This document shows, in pieces, positions 31,925 to 43,279 of a DNA stretch of 64,000 nucleotides. The translations under genes and the position numbers were made by a program. The stretch is from the NCBI GenBank assembly GCA_949752795.1, contig OX457074.1, forward strand, positions 3,919,527 through 3,983,526. The letters run 5' to 3'. Each line of letters opens with the position of its first letter. Position 1 is the first letter of the stretch. The DNA comes from Hyperoodon ampullatus (Eukaryota; Chordata; Mammalia; Artiodactyla; Ziphiidae). The notes beneath the pieces were generated by a model. It did not search any database, was not told the DNA's origin, and saw only the letters and a list, made by a program, of their open reading frames with translations.

Positions 31925-33225
31925 CTCCACTAGTGTTTTTTTAAATAATGAAATAAATGACTGTCATCAACTGCGTTTATCTTCGAACAAAGGAAGGAGA
32001 ATTTATATACAAAATGCAGAATAGCTCCTTGTACAGGTTTCTTTAAATAGGATTTATGTAAATAACTCACACTTGTCAAGTTCTGTGAAAGAATTCTGTT
32101 TCCTCCACATAAGTAATTGTATTTGCACTCCCAACTGCTGCGAGGGAAGCAGGTGTGTCATCCCCACTTGACAGGTGGGGAAACTGAAGCTGCTTTCTGG
32201 TCCTGGGAGCAGAAGCAGTGAGGTCTGAAACCCCGTGGGCTTCACTTTGAAGAAAGGTCTCTCTTCTCTTAGAGCACTGCACTGGACCCAGCAGGTCTGC
32301 CTTCCTGTTTGTTCCCTGGTGAACCCAGAATGTTTTGCTGGAGCCGGCAAGTTGGAGCATCATGACTGACAAAATGGCTGGGATCAGGCTAATGGGTATG
32401 TGTGTGGGTGCGTGAGTGGAGGAAGTAGATGGAGAATCACACACACTTCCCCAGATTCCAGTAGAAGCTTTGGGGGCACTGTTGCCCCCAAAGTGAATCA
32501 GAGAAGGTAAGGGTCCTGGAAAGCCTTGCAGAACACTGTGCCACCCCCGCCCCTCCCCCCAAGGAGGATTAGGATGAAACAAGTGTTTATGAAGGCTGCA
32601 GAAGCAGGCCAGGATGCTAGTCCAGGCACAGAATGAATTTCTAGGACCCGAGATTAATACTACGCCATCCTGAAAAGCTGAAAGAAACGAAAAGGGTAGG
32701 TCTCTCGCTTTGTACCCCTTTTACCCTGGGGGTGCATTTGGAGTCTCCTTTAAGTTCTAGCTGAATAAATTGAGAGGAGCTAAGGTGTAGCTCCTGGGAA
32801 AGAGACAAAGAGGGGCTAGGAAGGCAAGGAGGAATTATCAGGGGAGAGACAGGAGGCTGGGGCTGAGAGAGCCCAGGGCTTGGGAAGGCTCTTGTCTATC
32901 CTGCCGCATGCATGCACAAGTACTCCTCCAAGAAGGAGCCCTCCAGAGGATGCTTAGCTTAGAGCTGAGACCCTGGGCAGCAGCCGGGAGGGGGGAATTG
33001 GGGTGTCCCAGGGCAGATCAGCTCAAGGGAGCTATTTGTAGAGTCAGAGGCTCAGAGTCTGCTGCGTTCTAGCTGCTTAGAGCTCTGGGTGGCAAGAGAA
33101 ATAAGGAGCTTCCCTGATGACAATCTTTCTCCTCCTCCTCTTTCTGACTCTCTTCTTCCTTCCACTCTCCTTAAACCTACTGAATCCCTTAGGCAGCTGG
33201 GGTCAACATAAGCTAGAGACTGATT

Positions 33226-33635
33226 CGTGTACAAGGGAAATTGGGGAGCCTGGAAACAGCAGAACCTGGGAGAGGAATCCGTGTACAGGGCAAATGAGGG
33301 GAGCCTGAAAACAGTTGAATCTAGGGAAATGCAGCTGCCTAGTGAGAGAGCAAGAGGGTTCTGGAAACTGCCAAACCCAGGCAGGCCAATTTGTGTACCG
33401 GGGAAACATGGGGGGACCTGGAAACAGCAGGATCTGGGGAGACTGTTCGTGTACAGGGGGGCAGAGAGAGAGAAGCCTGAAAACAGTTGAATCTGGGGAG
33501 GTAGGTTCGTGTGCAGGGGGAGCAAGGGGAGACTGGAAACCGCACAATCTGGGGAGATGGGGCAGTGTACAGTGGAAGCCAGGGCAGCCTGAAAACAGGG
33601 GCTCTCAGGGGATGGATCTGTGCAGGATTACCGTT
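33226..33635. repeat. Minisatellite of about 57 bp with trimeric order
   Basis: Seven diverged units, each with a core like 'gcctggaaacagcagaatct' at 33249, 33304, 33360, 33417, 33476, 33532 and 33588. Units three apart are more alike, giving a higher-order period near 170 bp. Confidence 0.85.
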
Positions 33636-33863
33636 GGGGGATGGGGGAGCCTGGGAAGTCTGATGAGGCAGATGGGGGCAGGGATACAGGCAAACACAGG
33701 AGTGGTCAGAAAGGTGGTTGTGTGGAATTGGGGCACAATGGAACCCCCTTCCGAGTAGGTTTGAGTTAGGCTCCTTTGCAGCCCCTTCTAGACAGGGCAG
33801 GGTAAGGGAGTGGGTCTCCAATGGGGACCCAAGATTTCACATGGCAAGGAGAGAAGGGTCTTT

Positions 33864-34196
33864 TTAATTTGTTTTTAATTTTAGTTATTTTATATTTGGC
33901 TGCGTTGGGTCTTCGTTGCTGCGAGCGGGCTTTCTCTAGTTGCGGCGAGCGGGGGCTACTCTTCATTGTGGTGCGCGGGCTTCTCACTGCGGTGGCTTCT
34001 CTTGTTGCGGAGCACGGGCTCTAGGTGCGCGGGCTTCAGTAGTTGTGCCTCTCGGGCTCTAGAACACAGGCTCAGTAGTTGTGGCGCACTGGCTTAGTTG
34101 CTCCGCGGCATGTGGGCTCTTCCCGGACCAGGGCTCGAACCCATGTGCCCTGAATTGGCAGGCGGATTCCTAACCACTGCGCCACCAGGGAAGCCC
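33864..34196 (-). mobile_element. CHR-family SINE, long form
   Basis: Flanked by a perfect 18-bp duplication 'aaggagagaagggtcttt' at 33846-33863 and 34197-34214. Confidence 0.96.
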
Positions 34197-35879
34197 AAGG
34201 AGAGAAGGGTCTTTGTGGGCAGTTGCTGTCCTGGTCCTAAAATGAGCAAAGCCTGGAATTCCATAGGGGAGCTGAGGGTTGGAGAGGGTGGGGATGAGGA
34301 GGGTGAAGGAGCTGCCTTGTCCCCCATCTTCCCCACCCCTCTCTGAGAGGGGCAGCCCTCTTTTTCCCTGTCCACCAACCAGCCTGACCTCTCCCCCCAG
34401 AGGTTCACTTCTGAGTGACAGACGGACAATGACAAAGCTGCAGACAATCGACTGAGGGAGGCCCCACAAAAGCTCCCCCCGCCAGAGGGGCCCTGGGCTA
34501 GCGGGCCAACGGGTACTGTCACATCAGTGGAGTGCCTTCAGGTGACAGGCCTTCAGGAGACAGGGTGATGTTGGGCTTAGAGAGGCCTGAGATTCTTGGG
34601 ATTCTGCCTGTGCCTCTTGGAAACGAGTTTCCCAGCCTACTGCCTCTGAGAGAAGAAAGGGAGGGGCACCAGCGGGCTCATAGCAGAAATCGAAGCCGGC
34701 TTCCACTCTGCTGGCTGTGGGATCTTGGGCCAGTTATGGTCCCTGTCTGGGTCTCAGTTTTCTCATCTGTAAAATGAAGGATTGACCTAGAGCTCTAACA
34801 GGAGGATCCTAGTTGACTCAGGAGAGACAGCCCAGAGTAGCATTTCTTCTCATTCGCTGATATTGCTCAGGACTTCACAGGCAAACACACTGAGGGGAGG
34901 CTGGCATTTTGGATGTTGTGGGAGTGTCTAAGCAAGCCTTCCCTGGCTGGGATGAGGACTTCAACACTTCTTATCACTCTGAGGGGTCCCCTCCCTTAAA
35001 GCAAAATTATTTTTTCCGCCAGCCACCCTGGATTTCCTGGCTTGTGATTTAGCCTGGAATGTGGAATCTGCACCCTGTCCCACATGCTTTGCCCTGCTTC
35101 CATGCTGGCTTCACCCCAGCCCCTGTGTCCTCTTTTGCCTGTGGCCTCTGTTATTACCCTGTTTGTCCTGAAGCCAGGGATGGGAAGTTTGGGAAGGGGA
35201 CTCTGTTTGGGATCTTGCCATGCAGCCTCAAAGTCTCAGGGAGGGGACCCTCCTCCCCCAACAGAGAGACCTCGAAGTACCCCAAGGCCCTGTGGCCTCA
35301 CAACCACCCCCCGCTCACTGCCAAGCCTGGAGAAGGCACATGTGCACCACTTGCAAGGCCGCCTGCTGGCAGTGTAGCTGAGACCACCTATAGACCTCTA
35401 GATCACCAGGCCTGGAAGCGTGGGGCGCACACTGTGTATGTGATGGGGAGGGGACTAAAGTAACATGGGCCTAACTCAGGCCAGCCCTGTCTCATTTGAG
35501 TAGCAGCCTCTCCATTCCTCCTCTTAGTTCTGATAAACCAGTAGGCTTAACACAGGGATACATGCTCTGAGTTCTCCAGAAACCCTCCTCACCTCCAGTC
35601 TGGGCAGAAGAAATGATTCCTAGCGCTTGCAGAATCAGAGTGGAAGAGTCCTGCCCAGGTGGAGGGGGCCTAGGACTGCTTGCTTCACCTCTCTCTCGGG
35701 GGTCTTCGGTGACCTGCCTCAACGTAACCAAGAAGGGGGAGGAGGAGGAGTCTCTGGGGAATAGTACTGGGAGCTGGACCCTGGGAGTCCAGTGCCACCA
35801 AAGATGGCCTGAGGTGCACAGAACCTCTTCCCAAGGGCAGCCAGTCGTTCCTAAACACGGGAGCGCACCGCCTCTCTCC

Positions 35880-36350
35880 CACTCCGCTCTCCTCCGCACT
35901 ATTAGGGATGCACCCGCAGTTTTTAATGAGCCTCGAGGATGTGGGAGTTGGAGGGGTGGTGGGCTGGGCAGAGGAGGGTGGGCTCCGCCAGGAGGCAGGC
36001 AGGAGGGGGAGGGGATCTGATTAGAATCCGGGCCGTATGGCGAACTCTGCGGAGATGGAGGTAATCACTGAACGGGCGAGACAGCGTGCTCGGCGACAGC
36101 AGGCGGCCCGGCCGTCGCCATGGCAACCGCGGCCTCCGGGGCGCGCTGCTCGGCGCTGCTCGGCGTCCGCGGCGGAACATCTGCTTTGCACTGGGCTGCT
36201 GGGAGCCCGGGGGCGCGGGCGCGGCTGCTCCCCCCACCCCGCAAAAAAGAAACAAATTAGGCCAACTGTCCAATGAGGGGCTGCAAATGTATTTATTAAT
36301 GCGAGGGAAAGGTTGTTCCGGAGCGCAGTTTGATTAATGTTTGAGTCTTC
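35880..36350. promoter_or_regulatory. Second GC-rich orphan island with RFX X-box
   Basis: CpG-containing, repeat-free stretch around a near-perfect X-box (36114-36127), followed by AT-rich DNA with 'tgtccaatgag' (a CCAAT) and 'tttattaatg'. Short open frames (79 codons from 36037) have no recognisable family. It may be a promoter or an enhancer. Confidence 0.5.
36114..36127. promoter_or_regulatory. RFX X-box palindrome
   Basis: GTCGCCATGGCAAC differs from the ideal palindromic X-box GTTGCCATGGCAAC at one base. Confidence 0.75.
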
Positions 36351-37584
36351 AGCTTGTCAGTCTGGTTTTGTCTCCCGCAAAAGGGGAAAGGAAGGGGTGG
36401 GGGTGGGGGGCCTGGCCTGGAAGGGGAATGGGAGGAGAGAGACAACAAAGCGGGAGGGGATGTTAATAGCCAAATAGGCCCTTTTTCATGTTTCCCTCAG
36501 CCTGCCACCCTTGATGGATGGCTCAGACAGAGACCGGAGCGCATCAGGGAGACGCGAGCCCCTCTGGAGAGCTGGGGGAATGGAGAAAAGGGGGGGCTGC
36601 TGGAGCCTGGCTGGGGTCTGTGGGGAGGGGACTCCCGGAGGGCTGCAAGGAAAGGAATGGCCCCAGGAAACGGGCAACTCCTGGAGAAACCGGAGGAAAT
36701 TTTCACAAACTGTTTACAAGTCTCCGCTGTTTGCAACCTCGGGGCCCCGAGACAGCACCGGCGGGTGGAGGGTATATGTCCCCGCTGGATTACAGGGAGG
36801 GCGGAGGAGCTTTCACCCGTGGGTTAGGGCTGGGAGAAGGGAATGTGGCTCCAAATCCTCCTTTCTTTCCTCCACTGTTCTCCTTGCTCTCACCTCCTCT
36901 GCCGTATTTGCCATCTTCCCTCCCTTTCTCTTTGTCTCTTCCCCTATTGTTTCCTTCCTCCATCTTCCCCTCCTCTCTTGGTGACATCAGCTGGCTGTGA
37001 CAGGGTCTGCCTTGCTGAGATGTCTTCTGTGAACACAGTCTGAACACATACAATGCATCCTATTTTGTGTCTTCTTTGCTGGAGAAGGAACCGAGTGCCC
37101 CACTGGAACCCCAGACTTGACCTGAATTATGAGAAAACACACCCCTACTCCGTCTCCACCCTCCCCACCAAACCCTCCAGAGCCCCAGCCCACTAGAAAT
37201 GCCGGGTGGAAGCTGAAAATTACAGATTTCTGGCCAGGCCTGGAAGTCAGAAACACAGGAACGGGTCTGTAAATGTAGATCGTTCTGAGGCTTGAGGCTT
37301 CCTCTTTACTATCCTTTGCCAAAAAACAAAATAAAAAGAAGAAAGTAGACCTTTAAAGCCCAGACCAAATTTAAATATGACTTTGCAACTCATTTTATCT
37401 TGTTTTACAAAAAAGGATTGAATTTATACACCAAAAGAGCTTTGCAAGAGTGAAGTTATTAAACATTAAAAAGCTGTTTGAGCAGATCAGAGCCCCACTT
37501 TCCTTGGAAAATTTTTATTTATTATCATTGGTGTCACAATTATTATTATCTAGTCTTGGGGTGGGAGGATTACCTTTTTCATGG

Positions 37585-37850
37585 CCATAGCTTGGTGGTT
37601 AAGAGCCAGGGCTCTGGAATTAGACCATCTGGGTTGAATCCTGGTTTTTCTGCTGGTTTATCAGGATGACCATGGGCAAATTACTTAGCTTCTCAGAGCC
37701 CCAGTTTCCTCATCAGTAAAATGGGGATTATAATTGTCCATAGATCACTGGGTTGTGGAAGGGATAAATTAGATAATCTGCATAAAGTGTATAGCACTGT
37801 GTTTGATGGTTATTTTGTGCTCAATACATGTTGGCTGTTATATTATTATT
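37585..37850 (+). repeat. MIR SINE, near full length
   Basis: Shows the MIR order: 'gtggttaagagccagggctctgg', 'catgggcaaattacttagct', 'cagtttcctcatcagtaaaa' and 'tgctcaatacatgttggctg'-type end. Confidence 0.9.
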
Positions 37851-38867
37851 TGGTTATAGACCTTTTTCAAACAAACTTCATGATCACTAACCTGAACATG
37901 CATTGTGTTCCAATTATATACATGGCATTACATCACATATAAGATGAGAAGAGAGCTAAACATGATGTCTGCTCTTGAAGGGCTTACAGTCTTTCTTAGG
38001 AGAAAGAATAGATACATTAAAATTACAAATCATCTAAGGAGTCATGTGCCAAGTGCCAAAAAGGTAGTATAGACGCCAAATGTTTTCAACACTCAGCTCT
38101 GAGAGAAGGGTTGCAGGGTGTGGAGCTTGGGCTCCCCCATGGAACCATGGAGCCTAGGTCTCTAAGGAAGTGACAGATAGAGTGGAGTGGTATGGAGAGG
38201 GGAATGAAGAGCAAGAGCAAAGGCCAAGAAGAAGGCTTGCTCACGGATGAGTGGTTTCGGCTGGATCTAAAGTGGAAACTTGAGGAAAGTATTAAACACA
38301 GACACATGGGGAGATGTGTGTGTATATATATATATATATATATTTTTTTTTTTTTTAAGGGAAGATTAGTGATAGTACGTAGAATACATCAATAGGAGAG
38401 AGACTGGAGACCAGGGAGCCAGCAAAGTGGGAGACCTGGACCAGAATGGAGAGGAAGGAGTAAATGTGAGAAATGTGAAAAAGCTTGACGACCAGATGTT
38501 AGGAAGACAGACAGGGAGAAGGAGAACAAGTAGGCACTAAGCTCTAAGGCTTTGAACCTGGGTGCAGGGGAGGAAATCTACAGAAACATTGTTTGGTCAT
38601 CATTAACTTAAGTTCTGGTTGGAGCCCAATACGCCTTCGTTTAACTGGTCACTGTACAGCCTGCTGCCACAGGCCTGTTCATGTGCTTTCATATTTATTG
38701 GGTGTCCATTGTGGATTGAGTAGGTGGGAAGTCAGTGTTATCCATCCTCCATCAGTGTGACACGTGTTTTGAGTTGTTGGGAATTGATTACCCTGTACAT
38801 CTTCGTTGGCCCACCTACCTCCTTCATGCCTGAACTTAGAGGTTAAGGGTTCATCCGATGTGGCAAG

Positions 38868-38875
38868 TATAAATA
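38868..38875 (+). promoter_or_regulatory. TATA-like box in intergenic DNA
   Basis: TATAAATA in repeat-free sequence, followed by GC-richer DNA about 30 bp on. No linked gene is visible. Confidence 0.3.
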
Positions 38876-40466
38876 GCCCTTTGGGGGAGCAAAACCTGGG
38901 GCTCAGCTCGAGCAGCCCAGTACTTTTAACAAATGGGCCCCAGAGAATGTGTCTATAACAAGGCGCTATTCTCCAGGAGCTGAAACTATAAGATGGTGTG
39001 CAGTTTGACTATCAAGTCATGAGGCAAATTTATAAGCAAATGCTCTAGGAGTCATTCCTCTCTTTGAGGAAATTTCCTCCAAAGTCATCTCACCAGGTGG
39101 CTGCACTTGTTACAAATGCTTCCATTGCTTGAAACATTTGCGAAGGTTTCATGGGAATTAGCTTCAGAGTCTGTAGCACATTTGTTTTGCTCTCCTCAGG
39201 GGTACCAGATTTTCATTCTTGGAAGGTGGGATGCTTTGACTGTTTTTCTTAGGTGGGCATTTTCCCAAAAAGTTTCCAAACTGCTTTTAGCAAAGTGTTG
39301 AAATAAAACCACAGCCTCCTATAAAGAGCTTGACTACTGAATGATCCCAGACTGGCTCCTGCACTGGGGGTGAAGGGAGGTGGGGATGGAAATAGCTGTA
39401 AAGGACATTGCTGAGAAAGTTGATGAAATGTGAATGTGGACTGTGAATTACATAACAGTCTTGCATAATGTTAAATTTCTGAATTTTGGTAACTATACTG
39501 AGGTTGTTTGTATAAGAGAATGCCTTTGTTCTTAGGAAATACATACTCACATATTTAGAGAAAAAGGGACACGAGGTCTCCAACTTAACTCTCCAAAAGC
39601 TCAGGAAAAATATGCACATGTAAACATGTGAATAGAGAGGAATAAAACAAATGGAGGTAAATGTAAACAGTGGGTGAATCTGGGTAAAGAGCAAATGGGA
39701 GTTCATTGTACTATTTTTGATATTCTCTACTTGAATTTTATCAAAATTAACAGTTATCAAAAAACCAGCTATATCCTCCATTTGAAGGAGAGACTCATTT
39801 AGACGTTGATTCTTTCAAAATAGTCCTCTCAGGAGGCACAGTATTCATCAGTGCTTTATAGGGGATTGGATGAAGATACAGAAGACGAGCTCATCAGATC
39901 TGAGGCTGATACAGAGCTGGTGAATATTTTGGGTGACGGGTTCAGGATCTCAGACATCAGTAGGATGGGAACACTGGCCCAAATCAAACACAGGGAAACA
40001 CAATAACGCTCTATCAGTGTTAGTTCAACTGAATTAAGTGAGGTAAAATTTTAAAGGGTTAAATTATAAGTTTTCTATTTATTACTAAAAGTATTAACGC
40101 AATAGACATGAGGATGACATGGCCTAAGGGTGGCATATACCAAAACAAATCAGTTTAGTTGACTGCAACCTCAGTATGCTGATACGATATAGAGGCTACT
40201 ATGATCTGTAGTGGCCATAGAAAATTATACAGTCTGAGCTGCATTAATAAAAATACAGTATCCAGAACAAGGGAGGTAATAGTCTTTCTCTGTCTTGTGC
40301 CCATTGGACTTTATCTAGAGCTTCAGTTTAGGCCTGTGGCAGTGTTTATAAAGAAAGGCATTGCTAACGAAAAGGGGCACAGAGAAAGAGAACAGTGAGA
40401 TTTTGAAATGGGAGCAGTTGAGGAAGAGCTGACGGAACTAGAGATGTTTAAATTCTCAATGGTTTC

Positions 40467-40748
40467 GGGCTTCCCTGGTGGCGCAGTGGTTGGGAGTCTG
40501 CCTGCTGCTGCAGGGGACGCAAGTTCGAGCCCTGGTCCGGGAGGATCCCACATGCCGCGGAGCAACTGGGCCCGTGAGCCATGGCCGCTGAGCCTGCGCG
40601 TCTGGAGCCTGTGCTCCGCAACGGGAGAGGCTGCGACAGTGAGAGGCCCGCGCACCGCGATGAGGAGTGGCCCCCGCTCGCTGCAGCTGGAGAAAGCCCA
40701 TGCACAGAAACGAGGACCCAACGCAGCCAAAAATAAATATAAGTAAAT
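40467..40748 (+). mobile_element. CHR-family SINE, long form
   Basis: GGCTTCCCTGGTGGCGCAG start; flanks share 'aaattctcaa' (40450 and 40749). Confidence 0.93.
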
Positions 40749-40918
40749 AAATTCTCAAGGGTTCCTATTGATTGCCTTCTATCCATTGGACTGGCAGTTG
40801 AACTGAGGAGGAAAAGTTTACACATTCTCCATTGCTTCACAAGGTAAAAATAGGACAGAAGGATGGGAATTACAGGGAAACTTAATACGAGAAAGGATTT
40901 TCTAAACGCCTGAAAATA

Positions 40919-41138
40919 GGGCTTCCCTGATGGCGCAGTGGTTGAGAGTCCACCTGCCGATGCAGGGGACACGGGTTCGTGCCCCGGTCCGGGAAGATCC
41001 CACATGCCGCGGAGCAGCTGGGCCCGTGAGCCATGGCCGCTGAGCCTTCGCGTCCGGAGCCTGTGCTCCGCAACGGGAGAGGCCACAACAGTGACAGGTA
41101 CGTGTACCGCAAAAAAATAAATAAATAAATAAAGTCTG
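40919..41138 (+). mobile_element. CHR-1-like SINE
   Basis: GGGCTTCCCTGATGGCGCAG start, (AAAT)n tail; flanks share 'ctgaaaat'. Confidence 0.93.
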
Positions 41139-42359
41139 AAAATGGAAAAGGGTTACCTTGTGAGGTAGTGAGTTCTCTGTCATTGGAAGTATTAAAAGAA
41201 AGATATTATCAGGGCTACTGTAATAAGAATTCTTGCAGCAGGAAGGACTCTGGGTTAGATAGACTTCTCTAGTCCCTTGACATCTGAAACTCTAGGCAAT
41301 CAAGTGTCTGTTTAGAAAACAACAACCCACCAACCTCATTACTCTGTGGTCTTCATTATATCATGTTTACAAAAACTGCCCGCGAGCCCTCTGCTTGTCT
41401 AAGGCTTGGGAAGCCTGGACAAGGAGCCTCCACGTTTTGAGTTCTGCTTCTCTGTCCCTGCCTGTTCCAGCCCCCATCTGCGCCTTGGCTGCCTCTGCCC
41501 AGACTTTTCATATCTGTCTACAGAACAGGATCTCCTTTGAGAGATTTGTAACGATGACAGTTTTAGGCAAAGTACCAGTCCCCTACCTAGGCTGACTCTA
41601 ACCCATGTTTCCAGTTGCTTTCTGAGCACAGTTCCTGCATTTGAGGCATTTAGTTGAGATCCCAGCACTCCTGCTTCAGGTGGCAGAAAGCGGGGTAGAG
41701 GTGTGTGAGTTCTGAACCCAAAGTGGCTCTAACCCCTTTGGACAGACTGCAAATCTTAAAACAAAAGGAAGGTAGAAAACAGAGATAAGAAATAGGCTCC
41801 CCGTCTCTGCTGTAGTCTCCCCTCAATTCTTTTCTGTTTTAATCACAGGAAGAATGATTCGTCAGCCGAGGAAGGACGGGGGAAGAAAGCAGATGAGTTT
41901 TATCTGGCTGGGGTCTGCCTGATGCGCAGCCATGTGACTACCTGGCTGACCTGGGGTCTCCGTCATGTCCCCGCCTGGCCACAAGACGGATCAGTCTGCG
42001 CTTCTCCCGCCCTCCCGCCACCTTCTCCCTGCCTCATTCCAGGAGAGGGTTGCTAGGATACTTACAGCCTACCTGTTTCTCTCTCTCCTCTTCTACTCCT
42101 TAGGGTCCTAGAAATATTTTACTTTCTTAGGGGACTGAAGAACTTCAACACTGTGGCAAATGAGAATCTGGAAGGTTCCCTTCAGCAGAAGTAGTGAGAT
42201 TAGATTCTCAGAAATCATCACTAATTTTCCCCCAGTGTTAACTGGGAACCTCTTGCTTTGCCCTTCATTTGAGCAACACAGAGCCTTTTCCCCAACATTC
42301 AGGCCTTCTCTGCTATCCACAAAGCGGCTGCCCTCACAGGGGCCATCTCTCTTATTCAG

Positions 42360-42545
42360 CATTGGAGTAAAGAGACCTGGGTTTGAATCCTTGTTCTAAC
42401 CACTGCGAGCTCTGTGACCTTGGGCAAGATGTAAAATCTCTCAGAGCATCCATTATTCCACTTGTAAATGGGAATACTTATACCTACTTCACAGAATTTT
42501 TGTAAAGATACAACCAAATAGTATACGTAAAGCCCTGAGCCGGTG
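42360..42545 (+). repeat. MIR-like SINE
   Basis: 'gacctgggtttgaatccttg', 'tgtgaccttgggcaagatgt' and 'cacttgtaaatgggaatact' follow MIR order. Confidence 0.8.
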
Positions 42546-42657
42546 ACTGACCAAATCCTCTGGCTCCCTTATTTGTCTGTGCTAAGTGGACAAAACAAAA
42601 GGAGATGGTAATGGTTAGGGAAACAAACCAGGAAGGAGACTCAAAGAAGAAACGTTG

Positions 42658-42873
42658 GGGCTTCCCTGGTGGTGCAGTGGTTGAGAGTCCGCCTGCCGAT
42701 GCAGGGGACACGGGTTCGTGCCCCGGTGCGGGAGGATCCCGCATGCCGCGGAGCGGCTGGGCCCGTGAGCCATGGCCGCTGGGCCTGCGCGTCCGGAGCC
42801 TGTGCTCCGCAGTGGGAGAGGCCACAGCAGTGAGAGACCCACGTACCGCAAAAAAAAAAAAAAAAAAAAAAAA
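42658..42873 (+). mobile_element. CHR-1-like SINE
   Basis: Pure long A tail suggests a young copy; duplication 'aagaaacgttg' at 42647-42657 and 42874-42884. Confidence 0.95.
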
Positions 42874-42895
42874 AAGAAACGTTGAAAGGGATGGA

Positions 42896-43270
42896 TTTGC
42901 TTAAATGTGGGAGGGATGGCAGAGAAGGAGGAAGAAGCCCAGAGAAGGAAAGGCAAAGGAGGGCTCCCTGGAGACTGGCCGGCAGAGAAGGAAGGAAAGT
43001 TGGAATGGATGGAACAAGACGGAGCCAGGGAAGGAGATGGACAGACAGCAGATAGGGATGGACGGACAGATGGGAAAGGAAGATGTCATGACAAAGATCA
43101 GGGGAAAAACCCAGCTGGCGTGAGGCAGACAAGAGGGGCTGGAGAAGAACGACAGAAGGAAAAGAGAAAACGGAGGGGGGTGAACAAAATGAGACGGGGA
43201 AGCAGGGGCAAGACAGACAGACTGAAAGCGAGTGGGAAAGCATAAGACGGACAGACAGATGGCAGGGAAG
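42896..43270 (+). repeat. Purine-rich tract with GACGGACAGA-type low-complexity units
   Basis: About 370 bp dominated by A and G on the plus strand, with recurring 'gacagaca' and 'gacggacaga' words. It produces long spurious open frames on both strands. Confidence 0.7.
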
Positions 43271-43279
43271 AGAGGGTGC

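Larger units (their letters stand above)
26110..35880. other. Repeat-rich intergenic segment
   Basis: No gene was recognised. It holds CHR SINEs (26.49, 27.11, 28.07, 29.82, 30.05, 31.50, 31.81, 33.86 kb), L1 pieces (28.4-29.8 kb), MIR-like pieces (about 27.75-27.87, 31.29-31.36, 34.70-34.80 kb), (CA)n at about 28770-28796 and a minisatellite at 33.23-33.63 kb. Confidence 0.75.
36400..42890. other. Intergenic segment, no gene seen
   Basis: Holds the MIR at 37.6 kb, an (AT)n/T run at about 38321-38356, a TATA-like sequence at 38868, SINEs at 40.47, 40.92 and 42.66 kb and a MIR-like piece at about 42.36-42.55 kb. Stretches 38.4-40.4 kb and 41.15-42.35 kb hold no recognisable feature. Confidence 0.7.

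Noticed and set aside
33052..33821. Repetitive Cys/Pro/Phe-rich minus-strand frames of 114-160 codons, resembling a repeat protein
   Set aside because: They arise from the 57-bp minisatellite (57 is a multiple of 3, so frames stay open); no start context or splice support.
40448..41086. 212-codon minus-strand frame at 40.4-41.1 kb
   Set aside because: Spans two SINEs and the spacer between them; its residues are SINE-derived at both ends.
42641..43243. 200-codon minus-strand frame at 42.6-43.2 kb
   Set aside because: Made of a SINE plus the complement of the purine-rich tract (Ser/Pro/Leu low complexity).
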